A stretch of DNA of 64,000 bases from Sutcliffiella sp. FSL R7-0096. Its GTDB lineage: Bacteria > Bacillota > Bacilli > Bacillales > Bacillaceae_I. The position numbers and the translations under genes were made by a program. Numbering within the stretch: position 1 is the stretch's first letter; each line of letters begins with the position of its first letter. The notes under the pieces were generated by a model that was given only the letters and a program-made list of their open reading frames with translations, was not told where the DNA came from and searched no databases. Positions 1 through 9,344 of the stretch are shown piece after piece. Location: positions 3,018,001 through 3,082,000 of the forward strand of contig NZ_CP152003.1 of the NCBI RefSeq assembly GCF_038595065.1, written 5' to 3'.

Positions 1-811
1 GGCCTTCGGTTTTTTTCGCATATTTAAGATTATCAATTAAATCGTTATAATTATGTCCATCAATCGGACCTAAGTACGTAAAGCCCAATTCTTCAAAGAA
101 CATACCACTAACAACAAGGTACTTCAAACTGTCTTTGATGCGCTCCGCCGTTGACGCCAGTTTCCCGCCAACTGCAGGTATTTTCTTAAGAAGCACTTCC
201 AATTCGTCTTTTACCCAGTTGTATTTACCCGCTGTTCTCATTCTTCCAAGTGCACTGTGCAGGGCTCCTACATTTGGTGCGATGGACATTTCATTATCAT
301 TCAAAATGACAATCATGTCTTTCTTTTCATGCCCGATATGATTTAATGCTTCCAGTGCCATCCCACCGGTCAATGCCCCATCCCCGATGATTGGAATGAC
401 ATATTCGTCTGTTCTCTTTATATCCCTTGCAGCAGCCATTCCCATTGCTCCGGAAAGAGAGGTGGAGGAGTGTCCTGTCTCCCATACATCGTGCTCGCTT
501 TCATTCCTTTTCGGAAATCCACATAGCCCTTTGTATTTTCTTAAGGTGTCAAATTCACAGGCTCTTCCTGTCAGGATCTTATGGACGTAAGCCTGATGGC
601 CCACATCCCAAAGGAATTTATCTTTAGGGCTTTCAAAAACCTTATGAAGTGCTATCGTCAGTTCCACCACCCCAAGGTTAGGACCGATATGCCCTCCAGA
701 AGTGGAAAGCTGCTCAATCAGAAAGCGTCTGACGTCTTCACTCAGGCTCTCCAATTCTGCTATAGACATTTTCTTTAAAAACTGCGGATTTTCAATCTTT
801 GTAAGATCCAA
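1..811 (-). CDS. dxs: 1-deoxy-D-xylulose-5-phosphate synthase, N-terminal part (cut by window edge)
   Basis: This thiamine-diphosphate enzyme condenses pyruvate and glyceraldehyde-3-phosphate in the first step of the MEP isoprenoid pathway. About 270 N-terminal residues are present and the 3' part lies beyond base 1. The reading frame is open throughout. The ThDP-binding block GDGALTGG lies near residues 143-150 and its partner NDNEMSI near 171. The start is TTG at 811 ([10 protein letters not shown]), chosen because it matches the N-terminus of Bacillus Dxs and has an AAGGA-like site upstream; no ATG fits. It is last in the ispA-OLE-oapA-dxs set, so isoprenoid chain-building genes lie together. 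Confidence 0.95.
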   Translation of the reverse strand, partial: MDLTKIENPQFLKKMSIAELESLSEDVRRFLIEQLSTSGGHIGPNLGVVELTIALHKVFESPKDKFLWDVGHQAYVHKILTGRACEFDTLRKYKGLCGFPKRNESEHDVWETGHSSTSLSGAMGMAAARDIKRTDEYVIPIIGDGALTGGMALEALNHIGHEKKDMIVILNDNEMSIAPNVGALHSALGRMRTAGKYNWVKDELEVLLKKIPAVGGKLASTAERIKDSLKYLVVSGMFFEELGFTYLGPIDGHNYNDLIDNLKYAKKTEG

Positions 812-830
812 AAGGGATCACTCTCTTTCC

Positions 831-1436
831 TTACTGATTTCTCTTATTCTTACGTTTATTTTTGTTTTCCTTCATCACAACTATCTTGAATCTGTCTTCC
901 AGGATATAAAAAAGTTTGCCCACTTGAAAAAGAATGGGGGTTGAATAGCGGATGGCCATCGATTTTCCGAAAGCCTTTCCTCCGACTGTCACTGCAGCAA
1001 CTACGCTTGTAAATACCACTGCCACAATATAATGGAACAACGAATCCTCACGTTGGCCAATGGAAATGGTAAATGAAATCACCACAATCGCAGAGGCTGT
1101 TCCACTGATAATTCCAGATATATCCCCGATAACATCATTACAGAAACTTGCAAAACGATCGGCACTTCTGACAATCAGTATGCTCTGTTTGGAACCGTTT
1201 ACCCTTTCGGCTGCCATGGCATGAAATGGTGTTTCATCTGCAGCTGTAGCAGCAATACCGAGCATATCGAAAAATATCCCAATGAACACAATGATGAAAA
1301 CGATGACCATTCCTATCGCCCAAGTGACACCTGAAAGCAGATAAGTGGAAACGATTGAAAAAATAGCCGCTAACACGAGTGTGATAACGGCGATAGCTAA
1401 ACTCCAATTTATTGCATCTTTCCATTTATTTAACAT
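831..1436 (-). CDS. oapA: OLE-associated membrane protein OapA
   Basis: A 201-residue integral membrane protein. Hydrophobic spans lie near residues 12-35, 38-60, 110-128 and 135-155, and the C-terminal tail is very basic (KENKNKRKNKRNQ), which suits RNA contact. The FDMLGIAATAADETP segment resembles the DUF21 region of CorC/CNNM-like magnesium proteins. The gene begins about 100 bp downstream of the OLE RNA and is followed by dxs, the arrangement known for OapA, which binds OLE RNA at the membrane. In other bacilli the complex is tied to Mg2+ homeostasis and to cold and alcohol tolerance. Identification rests on position, size and topology. Confidence 0.88.
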   Translation of the reverse strand: MLNKWKDAINWSLAIAVITLVLAAIFSIVSTYLLSGVTWAIGMVIVFIIVFIGIFFDMLGIAATAADETPFHAMAAERVNGSKQSILIVRSADRFASFCNDVIGDISGIISGTASAIVVISFTISIGQREDSLFHYIVAVVFTSVVAAVTVGGKAFGKSMAIRYSTPILFQVGKLFYILEDRFKIVVMKENKNKRKNKRNQ

Positions 1437-1532
1437 GGTATAATTTCCTAACTCTATATAAGTAAGCTTTTGTAGTTATCCTACATTTTATTATAGACAT
1501 TTTTAACTTAATCCACCAAATTTAAATATGTA

Positions 1533-2134
1533 AAGGTGGTCATGCATTGGGTAAAGACTGCGGCTTAGGTCCAGTAGGTTTTCCCAAGCAAGTACCAGAT
1601 GTCGCCATACTGGCGGTTTCCCATTAAACCTGCCTTAGCTGTGTCGCCATCAGCTAGACTGGATTACCACTTAGTCCGCACTATAATCCCCAATGCATGT
1701 CTTAGAAACAGAACAGTCTAGGAGTTTTCCTCTACAGCCTTTAACCAATTCTTAGCCTCTTTTGCAGAGCGGATTTCATATGGAATACAAAGATAGTTTC
1801 ACTGGCCTAGTGAAAACATCCCATACCATAATCCCCTCCAACTCCACTCAAGGCAGGCTACGCTGTATATGACCAACCCAGTTAGGCATATATCAGGTTT
1901 ATCACCATTCCATCTCATGCTTCCCTAGGGGATAAACATGGATGAGAATGGGCCTCCACGGAAGTAGGGTCTTCGCCCACATGCCATTGTGGATCGCCCT
2001 ACAACCTTAACTCCCAGCATCAACCCAAGGCTGGGCGCCTCAAGCCGACACAAGGAACTTCATCGATGTGCCCTTTAGCGGATTTTTAGGCCCGCCTTCA
2101 GAAAAGGTAGACTGACTAGAATACTGCACCACCC
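1533..2134 (-). ncRNA. ole: OLE RNA (ornate, large, extremophilic RNA)
   Basis: About 600 nt of highly structured non-coding sequence fill the space between ispA and oapA. No long ORF is present. The two ends pair: GGGTGGTGCA near 2134 matches TGCATGACCACC near 1534-1545. Many internal stems are visible, for example TGGCGACA-type hairpins around 1590-1650 and a GGGCGATCC/GGGCGAAGACCC pair region near 1975-2010. Length, position between ispA and oapA, and the conserved 3' segment around 1550-1600 match the known OLE RNA. It is probably co-transcribed with ispA and processed. Ends are estimated from the terminal pairing. Confidence 0.9.
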
Positions 2135-2198
2135 ATTTGTATCATATATTATATCACAAAAAGAGGAAATGCTCAATTTCCGCCTCTATATTTGTCGA

Positions 2199-3095
2199 TT
2201 AATGGTCCCTTTTGGCAATTAGATCACAAAGTTGTGATAAAAGATTAGATTCCAACGACATGTCGGAAAGCAAACACTTCGCCTCCCTAATATGATATTC
2301 CAATTTTTCTTTGGCGCCATCCATAGACAGCAAAGAAGGATAAGTGACTTTTTCATTAAGGGTATCCGAACCGACCGGCTTGCCTATTTTCTCAGCATCA
2401 CCTTCGATATCAAGGATGTCATCTCGTATTTGAAAAGCCAGTCCAAGGTGATCGGCAAATAGCGTAAGCTTCAAAATCTGCTCCTCAGTCGCATCCCCAA
2501 GTATGGCGCCTGCTACTATGCTGTAACCTAGCAGTTTTCCGGTTTTGTTTCTATGTATATACTCCAAGTCTTCAAGCGAAAGAGCCTTACCTTCCCCTTC
2601 CATATCTGCTACCTGTCCTCCGACCATCCCAGTTGGACCTGTAGCTTTTGAGAGTTCCTTCATCAGGGTGACCACTTTAATAGGGGACACACCTAGATTT
2701 AATAGGTCCTCCATCACTTCAAAGCTGTAAGTGAGCAGCGCATCCCCTGCAAGGATAGCCATCGCTTCTCCATAAACCTTATGGTTGGTTGGTTTGCCTC
2801 GTCTATAATCATCATCATCCATACTTGGAAGGTCATCATGAATCAACGAATAAGTGTGAATCATTTCAACAGCGCAAGCTACCGGCAATCCGATTTTCTC
2901 AGACTTGCCAAATGAGTGCAACGTTGCAAGGACCAGTAGCGGACGCAGCCTCTTTCCTCCAGCTTTCAATGAATAGCTCATAGATTCCAGCAATATCTGT
3001 GGAGCCTCCACTGTGTTCACATAGGAAAAAAGAGCCTCTTCCACTAGTTTCTTTCTTTCCTTCATAAAGGTTTGCAAACCCATCACATGTGCCAA
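2199..3095 (-). CDS. ispA: Farnesyl/geranyl diphosphate synthase
   Basis: A short-chain trans-prenyltransferase of 298 residues that extends DMAPP with IPP to give GPP and FPP. The first aspartate-rich motif DDLPSMD lies at about 87-93 with DDDYRRGKPT following, and the second, DDILD, at about 225-229. KAGGKRLRP near 44-52 binds diphosphate. TTG at 3095 is preferred as start: AGGAGG inside the end of xseB lies 11 nt upstream, whereas the ATG at 3083 has no site at proper distance. It directly abuts the xseB stop, so translational coupling is likely. OLE RNA follows. Confidence 0.96.
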   Translation of the reverse strand: MAHVMGLQTFMKERKKLVEEALFSYVNTVEAPQILLESMSYSLKAGGKRLRPLLVLATLHSFGKSEKIGLPVACAVEMIHTYSLIHDDLPSMDDDDYRRGKPTNHKVYGEAMAILAGDALLTYSFEVMEDLLNLGVSPIKVVTLMKELSKATGPTGMVGGQVADMEGEGKALSLEDLEYIHRNKTGKLLGYSIVAGAILGDATEEQILKLTLFADHLGLAFQIRDDILDIEGDAEKIGKPVGSDTLNEKVTYPSLLSMDGAKEKLEYHIREAKCLLSDMSLESNLLSQLCDLIAKRDH

Positions 3096-3332
3096 TTAAG
3101 CTTCATCCTCCTGTACCTGGAACGAGTCCAATTCCCCATTTTCTTTTAATATTTTTTCCATCTCTTCCTCTACGTGGGATAGTTTGTCATGACAAAGCTT
3201 GGACAGTTTCATCCCTTCCTTGTAGAAAGATATCGCTTCTTCCAATGGCACATCCCCTTCTTCAAGCTTTTCTACTATGGTTTCCAATTCTTTCATCGCT
3301 TCTTCAAATGTTACTTGTTTCTTTTCACTCAT
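3096..3332 (-). CDS. xseB: Exodeoxyribonuclease VII small subunit
   Basis: The 78-residue small subunit of exonuclease VII, which degrades single-stranded DNA together with Xse[21 protein letters not shown] followed by a second helix ([22 protein letters not shown]) is the typical two-helix XseB signature. The C-terminal tail is acidic. Its start overlaps the end of xseA by 8 bp and its stop abuts ispA, so the three are translated from one message. Confidence 0.97.
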   Translation of the reverse strand: MSEKKQVTFEEAMKELETIVEKLEEGDVPLEEAISFYKEGMKLSKLCHDKLSHVEEEMEKILKENGELDSFQVQEDEA

Positions 3333-4680
3333 TGTCCTTTCTCTCCTTTACATCTTGTATTTCACAAGCAAACTGCCCATCTTGGAGATGCACTTGTATG
3401 GTGTCACCTTTTTCCGCCTGGTCCACGCTTTTTATGATGGTCCCATCCTGTTGAAAAGCCAGACTGTACCCTCTATTCATAATCTTTAGAGGGCTCAAGC
3501 CATCTATTTTCGTTAGTTTATGTTGAAACTCCCATTGCTTCTTTTGCAAGGCTTGTTGCATCAACTTGGTAAGCATAGTCGTGCGCTGTTCGAGGGTAAG
3601 CTTTTCCGTCTGCCATTGCTTTTTCGGATGATAACGTTCGAGCAAGGAAGAAAGTTGCTCCCTCTTTACATGCTTCCGCTCTACCATTCTTTTCATGGAC
3701 ATATCCAAATCGTCCAGCACACGATCGAGGTCCTGTTGCTTTTGCGCATAAAGGTTCTTTGGAAAACGGAAAGCATAAGACTTTTGCAAGGTAGTCAGCC
3801 TATCCTTATAATGTTGCATCAATTTATTGGAAGCTCTATGCAAGCGTAACTTCCGATCTGACAACCTTTCTATTAACTCATTGATGTGTGGGACGGCAAG
3901 CTCAGCAGCAGCAGTCGGAGTGGGCGCTCGCATATCCGCCACAAAGTCCGCGATGGTAAAGTCCGTTTCATGCCCTACCGCTGAAATGACTGGAAGATTG
4001 GAAGCGAAAATCTCCCTGGCAACGACCTCTTCGTTAAAAGCCCACAACTCCTCAATCGATCCACCACCACGCCCAACAATCAATACATCTAATTCAGATT
4101 GTTGATTGGCCATTTGAATCGCCTTCACGAGAGAAGGGGCAGCATTAACGCCTTGAACAAGAGCAGGTATCACGATAATCTTTGTCAGAGGGTATCTTCT
4201 CTTCAAGGTTGTGATGATATCTCTAACGGCAGCTCCTGTCGGAGAAGTGATTACGCCAACTGCACGTGGATATTTTGGAAGAACCTTTTTATGTTCCGGT
4301 GAGAATAGCCCTTCTTGTGATAGTTTCTTTTTCAATTCTTCGTAAGCCAAAAAAAGACTGCCTACACCATCTGGTTGCATTTCTTTTATGTACATTTGGT
4401 AGGATCCACTTGCCTCGTAGACCGTCACTTCCCCGCGAACAAGGACTTTCATCCCTTCTTGTGGCTTGAAAACAAGGTTCCTGTTCTGACCGGCAAACAT
4501 GACGACCGATAATCGTGCACTCTGATCCTTCAACGTAAAGTACATATGCCCCCTGCTATGTTGTTTGAAATTTGATATTTCTCCTTTCAGCCATACATCC
4601 TGCATATGTGGATCCACATCAAATTTTCGTTTTATGTATTTTGTCAGTGCAGTAACAGTTAAGTATCTGCGTTCACTCAT
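3325..4680 (-). CDS. xseA: Exodeoxyribonuclease VII large subunit
   Basis: The 451-residue catalytic subunit of exonuclease VII. An N-terminal OB fold (about 5-105, with [20 protein letters not shown]) precedes the catalytic domain ([14 protein letters not shown] near 140, [14 protein letters not shown] near 204, [17 protein letters not shown] near 234) and a long coiled-coil arm. Size and order are normal for Bacillus. The gene is separated from folD by a strong terminator-like hairpin, so it may have its own promoter or depend on read-through. It starts the xseA-xseB-ispA translationally coupled group. Confidence 0.97.
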   Translation of the reverse strand: MSERRYLTVTALTKYIKRKFDVDPHMQDVWLKGEISNFKQHSRGHMYFTLKDQSARLSVVMFAGQNRNLVFKPQEGMKVLVRGEVTVYEASGSYQMYIKEMQPDGVGSLFLAYEELKKKLSQEGLFSPEHKKVLPKYPRAVGVITSPTGAAVRDIITTLKRRYPLTKIIVIPALVQGVNAAPSLVKAIQMANQQSELDVLIVGRGGGSIEELWAFNEEVVAREIFASNLPVISAVGHETDFTIADFVADMRAPTPTAAAELAVPHINELIERLSDRKLRLHRASNKLMQHYKDRLTTLQKSYAFRFPKNLYAQKQQDLDRVLDDLDMSMKRMVERKHVKREQLSSLLERYHPKKQWQTEKLTLEQRTTMLTKLMQQALQKKQWEFQHKLTKIDGLSPLKIMNRGYSLAFQQDGTIIKSVDQAEKGDTIQVHLQDGQFACEIQDVKERKDNE

Positions 4681-4712
4681 AATATTAACTCCTTTTTCGA
4701 GACTGCTTATAC

Positions 4713-4750
4713 GAAAAAAAGACGGAAGAACTCGAAGTTCTTTCCATCTT
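4713..4750 (-). terminator. Rho-independent terminator after folD
   Basis: On the minus strand GGAAAGAAC and GTTCTTCC form a stem with a five-base loop (about 4723-4746), followed by GTCTTTTTTT. It lies between the folD stop and xseA and should separate or attenuate the downstream genes. Confidence 0.8.
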
Positions 4751-4763
4751 CTAAGATACCATA

Positions 4764-5639
4764 TTAACGGGAAAACGTCTTGTTTTCACTTGCTTCGTTT
4801 TGTGCTGACTCAAGTGTATTCTGCAAGAGCATGGTAATCGTCATCGGACCGACTCCTCCAGGAACGGGTGTGATGTAGCTCGCCTTTTCTTTTACCGTAT
4901 CAAAATCAACGTCGCCACATAACTTTCCTGTTTCAAGCCTGTTAACTCCGACATCAATGACGATTGCACCGTCTTTAACATATTCAGCACCTATTAGCTT
5001 CGCACGGCCAACGGCAGCGATCAGGATATCAGCTTGTTTAGTGATGGAGGCCAAATCCTTCGTACGCGAATGACAATACGTGACTGTCGCATCTTCTTTC
5101 AATAGCAATTGACCGACGGGTTTTCCAACAATATTGCTTCTTCCGATAACTACTACATGCTTCCCTGAAATGGAAACATTCAAGGATTTAATCATTTCCA
5201 CAATCCCATAAGGCGTACATGGGAGAAAGGATTTTTGATCAATCATCATTCGACCGACATTGACGGGATGGAACCCATCCACATCTTTATTAGGGGAAAT
5301 ATGTTCAATAATAGCCAGTTCATCGATATGATCAGGCAAAGGCAACTGTACCAAAATACCGTGAACAGAGATATCTTGGTTAAAGTGGGTGATTCTATCC
5401 AATAATTCCTGTTGGGTAATGGAGCTTGGATACTCTTCCAAAATGCTTCGAATTCCAGCCTCTTCACAAGCTTTCTGTTTCGCTCTGACGTAGGATTGGG
5501 ATGCAGGGTCTTCCCCTACAAGAATCACTGCCAAGCTTGGTTGAATATTTTTTACCGTATGTAACTCTGACACCTTTTCCTTAATAAAAGCCCTTTTTTC
5601 GGTTGCAAGTACTTTACCTGATACAATCACTGCTGACAT
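4764..5639 (-). CDS. folD: Bifunctional methylenetetrahydrofolate dehydrogenase/cyclohydrolase
   Basis: FolD interconverts 5,10-methylene-THF, methenyl-THF and 10-formyl-THF in cytosolic one-carbon metabolism. The 291 residues show the family blocks in order: SYVRAKQKACEE near 49, QLPLPDHID near 98, KDVDGFHPVNVGRM near 118, PCTPYGI near 140, the NADP Rossmann segment GRSNIVGKPVGQLLL near 166, and PVPGGVGPMT near 264. It lies downstream of nusB in the conserved accBC-nusB-folD-xseAB order. A terminator follows it directly. Confidence 0.97.
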   Translation of the reverse strand: MSAVIVSGKVLATEKRAFIKEKVSELHTVKNIQPSLAVILVGEDPASQSYVRAKQKACEEAGIRSILEEYPSSITQQELLDRITHFNQDISVHGILVQLPLPDHIDELAIIEHISPNKDVDGFHPVNVGRMMIDQKSFLPCTPYGIVEMIKSLNVSISGKHVVVIGRSNIVGKPVGQLLLKEDATVTYCHSRTKDLASITKQADILIAAVGRAKLIGAEYVKDGAIVIDVGVNRLETGKLCGDVDFDTVKEKASYITPVPGGVGPMTITMLLQNTLESAQNEASENKTFSR

Positions 5640-5668
5640 GAATAGCTCCCCCTTTTACTACTTATGCA

Positions 5669-6064
5669 TTATTTTTCGATTGTTGTTTTGACTTTGGACA
5701 GGACCGCGTTGATGAACCCGCTGGATTTATCATCGCCAAATGTTTTCGCAAGCTCGATCGCTTCGTTCATGCTCACATTTGCCGGAATCTCTTCTACATG
5801 CATCATTTCGAATACAGACATACGTAGAATGGTGCGATCGACTGTTCCTAAACGATCTAGTGACCACTTTTCCAAATGAGCTCTCAGCGTGGAATCGATT
5901 TCCTCTTGATGCTCTTTTGTTCCAAGTACAATACTTTTTAGGAAGTCGTCCGCTTTTTCTCCTTCTTCCAATACATTTTCAATTGCTTCATCGGGCGCAA
6001 TATCACTTAAATCCATTTGAAAAATGGCTTGTAGCGCCTTTTCTCTTGATTTACTTCGTTTCAT
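5669..6064 (-). CDS. nusB: Transcription antitermination factor NusB
   Basis: A 131-residue all-helical RNA-binding protein that joins NusE/S10 on boxA of rRNA leaders. It starts with the characteristic basic segment MKRSKSREKALQAIFQMDLS and ends with AIELAKTFGDDKSSGFINAVL, the conserved NusB C-terminal block. Length is normal. folD follows 29 bp later and yqhY precedes by about 350 bp with a terminator between, so nusB-folD probably has its own promoter in that gap. Confidence 0.96.
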   Translation of the reverse strand: MKRSKSREKALQAIFQMDLSDIAPDEAIENVLEEGEKADDFLKSIVLGTKEHQEEIDSTLRAHLEKWSLDRLGTVDRTILRMSVFEMMHVEEIPANVSMNEAIELAKTFGDDKSSGFINAVLSKVKTTIEK

Positions 6065-6364
6065 TGATCGATCTCCTTATCGTGCCTATACTAGTATAAA
6101 AAGATAATAGCACATTTTTATAAAAAAACACATGTTTTTTGAAGGTTTTTACGCTTATTCACATACAAAATTTAAGTTGTTGTCCATAATGTTCGGAATT
6201 AACCGTTTTCATTTTCGCTCTGGGGGAGCTAAAAACTTTTTTTAATATCACTTTCATCATTACCTACATCATACACTGCTATACTTTTCCTCTAAAAGAG
6301 AAAGCGACTAAAATTGTACCTAATATCGGGGGCTAACACAAGGGAAACTTTATTGATCGTAAAG
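6065..6364. other. Intergenic gap yqhY-nusB
   Basis: About 300 bp, AT-rich, without a credible ORF. It should hold the nusB promoter on the minus strand, but I cannot single out a convincing -35/-10 pair. Confidence 0.4.
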
Positions 6365-6404
6365 CAAAAAAATTGTAGGCACCCTTCTGATTAGAGTGCC
6401 TACA
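6365..6404 (-). terminator. Terminator of the accB-accC-yqhY unit
   Basis: TGTAGGCAC and GTGCCTACA pair around an AT-rich loop (6374-6404). On the minus strand the stem is followed by ATTTTTTT. It lies 14 bp past the yqhY stop. Confidence 0.85.
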
Positions 6405-6417
6405 TGGTGACGTCCTT

Positions 6418-6822
6418 TTAAATTTCCTGCTCTACTTCCACTTCGTTCTTTTGCGTTTCAAATTGAACACCAACAACGTGAATGTTCACTTCCGTAATTT
6501 CAAGAGCTGTCATATTCAGTAATGCCTGACGGATATTATCCTGTACTTTTTGAGCAACAGTCGGAATGGAAATACCGAACTGCATCACACAGAAAACGTC
6601 CACTTTAATGCCTTCTTCGCTAAGATCCACTTTTACGCCTTTACCGTGGTTCTTCTTCCCAAGTCTCTCTACCACACCGGCTGCGAAGTTCCCACGCATT
6701 TGCATGACACCCTCCACTTCGGAAGCAGCAATACCGGCAATGACTTCAATTACTTCTGGAGCAATTTCCACTTTACCTAGAGAATTGTTGTTTTCCATTT
6801 CCAATAAATTTCTTTCGCTCAT
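6418..6822 (-). CDS. yqhY: Asp23/Gls24 family protein YqhY
   Basis: A 134-residue protein of the Asp23 (DUF322) family. The body carries the family pattern VIEVIAGIAASEVEGVMQM near residue 22 and DVFCVMQFGISIPTVAQKVQ near 75. It is third in the accB-accC-yqhY unit, 21 bp after accC. In B. subtilis the homologue is linked to control of acetyl-CoA carboxylase activity; that role here is inferred from synteny. No membrane segment is present. Confidence 0.93.
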   Translation of the reverse strand: MSERNLLEMENNNSLGKVEIAPEVIEVIAGIAASEVEGVMQMRGNFAAGVVERLGKKNHGKGVKVDLSEEGIKVDVFCVMQFGISIPTVAQKVQDNIRQALLNMTALEITEVNIHVVGVQFETQKNEVEVEQEI

Positions 6823-6843
6823 AATTAACCCTCCTACTATATT

Positions 6844-8196
6844 TTAAGAATTCATGACATCATATTTTTCAAGGAATTTCGTATTGAAATCACCATCTTT
6901 AAACTTCTCGTGATCCATCAGTTTCAGATGGAAAGGAATCGTTGTATGAACGCCTTCAATCACAAACTCACTTAACGCCCGCTTCATTCGGGAAACCGCC
7001 TCTTCGCGTGTTGCCCCGTATGTGATCAGCTTTGCAACCATGGAATCATAATAAGGTGGAATACTGTAGCCAGGGTACACAGCAGAATCCACTCGGACAC
7101 CAAGACCACCTGGAGGAAGGTACATCTCAATCTTTCCTGGAGAAGGCATGAAATTCTTTTCCGGATTTTCTGCATTGATTCGGCACTCAATCGACCAACC
7201 GTTGAAGACCACATCTTCTTGCTTGATAGATAAAGTTTCACCAGATGCCACCTTAATCATTTCCTTAATTAGGTCCACTCCTGTCACCATTTCCGTAACG
7301 GGATGTTCCACCTGAATCCGCGTGTTCATTTCCATGAAGTAAAACTTCTTATTCTGGTAGTCATATATAAATTCTATCGTACCTGCACCCATATAGTCCA
7401 CTGCTTCGGCCGCTTTTACCGCCGCATCACCCATCTGTGCACGAATATCCGCGTCAAGTACTGGTGAAGGCGTTTCTTCAACGAGCTTCTGTAAGCGACG
7501 TTGAATGGAGCAATCACGTTCACCTAGATGAATCGTATTTCCATGCCCGTCCGCCATCACTTGTATTTCTACATGTCGGAAGTCTTCGATGAATTTCTCC
7601 AGATAAACCCCTGGATTTCCAAAGGCTGTTGCCGCTTCCTGCTGGGTAATGGAGATTCCCTTTTTCAGTTCCTCTTCATTTCTGGCAACGCGGATCCCTT
7701 TACCTCCGCCGCCTGCCGTTGCTTTAATGATGACAGGATACCCGATGTCATTGGCGATGGACATGCCGTCGTTGATATTTTCGATGATGCCTTGAGATCC
7801 CGGAACGATTGGAACTCCCGCTTTACGCATCGTTTCACGCGCGATATCCTTCGTCCCCATCTTACTGATCGCTTCAGGACTTGGTCCTACAAATGTGATG
7901 TTGCATTCACGGCAAAGCTCCGCAAAGTCTGAGTTCTCCGCAAGGAACCCATACCCAGGATGGATCGCGTCTGACGCGGTCAGTTTTGCCACACTGATGA
8001 TATTGGTGAAATTAAGGTAGCTGTCTTTGGAAGCGGTAGGTCCAACACAATATGCTTCATCCGCTAACTGGACATGAAGGGATTCCTTATCTGCTTCCGA
8101 ATAAACCGCCACTGTCTCGATATTCATTTCTTTGCAGGCACGAATAATACGAACTGCAATTTCTCCTCTATTCGCAATCAATAATTTTTTTATCAT
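6844..8196 (-). CDS. accC: Acetyl-CoA carboxylase, biotin carboxylase subunit
   Basis: AccC uses ATP and bicarbonate to carboxylate biotin on AccB, the first half-reaction of malonyl-CoA synthesis. The 450 residues contain the N-terminal [18 protein letters not shown], the ATP-grasp glycine loop [10 protein letters not shown] near 163, the active-site segment [16 protein letters not shown] near 285, and a normal C-terminal domain. It lies 16 bp after accB. Confidence 0.98.
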   Translation of the reverse strand: MIKKLLIANRGEIAVRIIRACKEMNIETVAVYSEADKESLHVQLADEAYCVGPTASKDSYLNFTNIISVAKLTASDAIHPGYGFLAENSDFAELCRECNITFVGPSPEAISKMGTKDIARETMRKAGVPIVPGSQGIIENINDGMSIANDIGYPVIIKATAGGGGKGIRVARNEEELKKGISITQQEAATAFGNPGVYLEKFIEDFRHVEIQVMADGHGNTIHLGERDCSIQRRLQKLVEETPSPVLDADIRAQMGDAAVKAAEAVDYMGAGTIEFIYDYQNKKFYFMEMNTRIQVEHPVTEMVTGVDLIKEMIKVASGETLSIKQEDVVFNGWSIECRINAENPEKNFMPSPGKIEMYLPPGGLGVRVDSAVYPGYSIPPYYDSMVAKLITYGATREEAVSRMKRALSEFVIEGVHTTIPFHLKLMDHEKFKDGDFNTKFLEKYDVMNS

Positions 8197-8212
8197 GAGT
8201 GTCTCCCCCTCC

Positions 8213-8725
8213 TTATACTGTTTTTACAAGGAATAAAGGTTGACCATATTCGACTAATTGGCCATTATCAACCAAAACCTCTACAATCTCGCCTTTGACT
8301 TCTGCCTCGATCTCATTGAAAAGCTTCATTGCTTCTACGATACAAACGACAGAGTTTTCGCCCACTTTATCGCCTTCCTGTACATATGCCGCTTGATCCG
8401 GTGATGGCGAAGCATAGAATGTTCCAACCATCGGGGAAGTGATTTTATGTAGGTTCGCATCTTCTTGTTTAGGTGCCGCCGACTCTTGGTTTGCTTCTAC
8501 AGCTGGTGTTGGAGCTTGTTGAGCCGGTTGAGCTTGTGCTGCTTGTGGAACTAGTGGCTGAGGTGCCGCTTGTGGTGCCGGTGCAGCCACTTGTGTGCTA
8601 ACAACTGTTTGGGCAGCATGTTTTTTCATTTTAATTTTCGAACCTTCATTCTCATACGTGAATTCATCTATATTCGATTGGTCAATCAACTTAATAATTT
8701 CTCTGATTTCTTGGATCTTTAACAT
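8213..8725 (-). CDS. accB: Acetyl-CoA carboxylase, biotin carboxyl carrier protein
   Basis: A 170-residue carrier protein. The N-terminal helix ([18 protein letters not shown]) leads into an Ala/Pro/Gln-rich linker (about 45-85) and a C-terminal biotinyl domain with the biotinylation motif VEAMKLFNE, whose lysine lies near residue 133. First gene of accB-accC-yqhY. In B. subtilis accB follows spoIIIAH; here a NERD gene and a repeat array have been inserted between them. Confidence 0.97.
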   Translation of the reverse strand: MLKIQEIREIIKLIDQSNIDEFTYENEGSKIKMKKHAAQTVVSTQVAAPAPQAAPQPLVPQAAQAQPAQQAPTPAVEANQESAAPKQEDANLHKITSPMVGTFYASPSPDQAAYVQEGDKVGENSVVCIVEAMKLFNEIEAEVKGEIVEVLVDNGQLVEYGQPLFLVKTV

Positions 8726-9015
8726 ACTACGTTCACTCCTTGGTCCTATTGATGATTAGTTGCTGCTTAGCTGTTACTATGTACATTTTAACAATATAGT
8801 TCATATTCATCATACGATACAAGCTACCGAAATTCAACTAAAAATAGTAATAGATATTATTACCTAGTGCTAAATTATGGTGTTTCGCGGCGGTGGTTGG
8901 CTCATAACAGATGAAAACGCTTTAAGTTTTATTATAGGGGATTTTAGTTGTGGTGGGTAGGGGTGGTCTTTTTAATAAAAGTCCATATTAATTATTTTGA
9001 AACGGATAAAGGCTT

Positions 9016-9225
9016 GTGACGGGATTATGTTGAGTTATGAAGGGATTTTCTGGAGTTGTGAGCGGATTTTGTTTCGTTGTGATGGGATTCTAGCTTTATG
9101 TGAAGGAATAGAAGCTTGGTTTTAGTCCTACCTGATTCAAAGGAGAAGTTTTGACAGTTGTTATGCAGGGATTTGATACAATTGTGACGGGATTCGTCTT
9201 TTTTTTGACGGAATTAATATTTTTT
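9016..9225. repeat. Degenerate 21-bp periodic repeat, ten units
   Basis: Ten consecutive 21-bp units begin at 9016, 9037, 9058, 9079, 9100, 9121, 9142, 9163, 9184 and 9205. The shared core is TGAnGGGATT at the start of each unit (GTGACGGGATT, ATGAAGGGATT, GTGAGCGGATT, GTGATGGGATT and so on). Units six and seven have decayed but keep the phase. No reading frame is open through the array. Function unknown; it lies upstream of the NERD gene and between two divergent genes. Confidence 0.8.
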
Positions 9226-9344
9226 TATTATCCTGGCTAAAGTGAAGTGCGACAGAATATATTTTTCGTTATTTCTAAAACATTTGAAGGAATTTGTCTA
9301 CTTTTAGCAAATTTAATAGTAACCCCATTAAAGGAAGTGATTTG

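Noticed and set aside
1437-2198. Group II intron or another ribozyme between ispA and oapA
   Set aside because: No reverse transcriptase or intron domain V; length, position and partner gene fit OLE RNA better.
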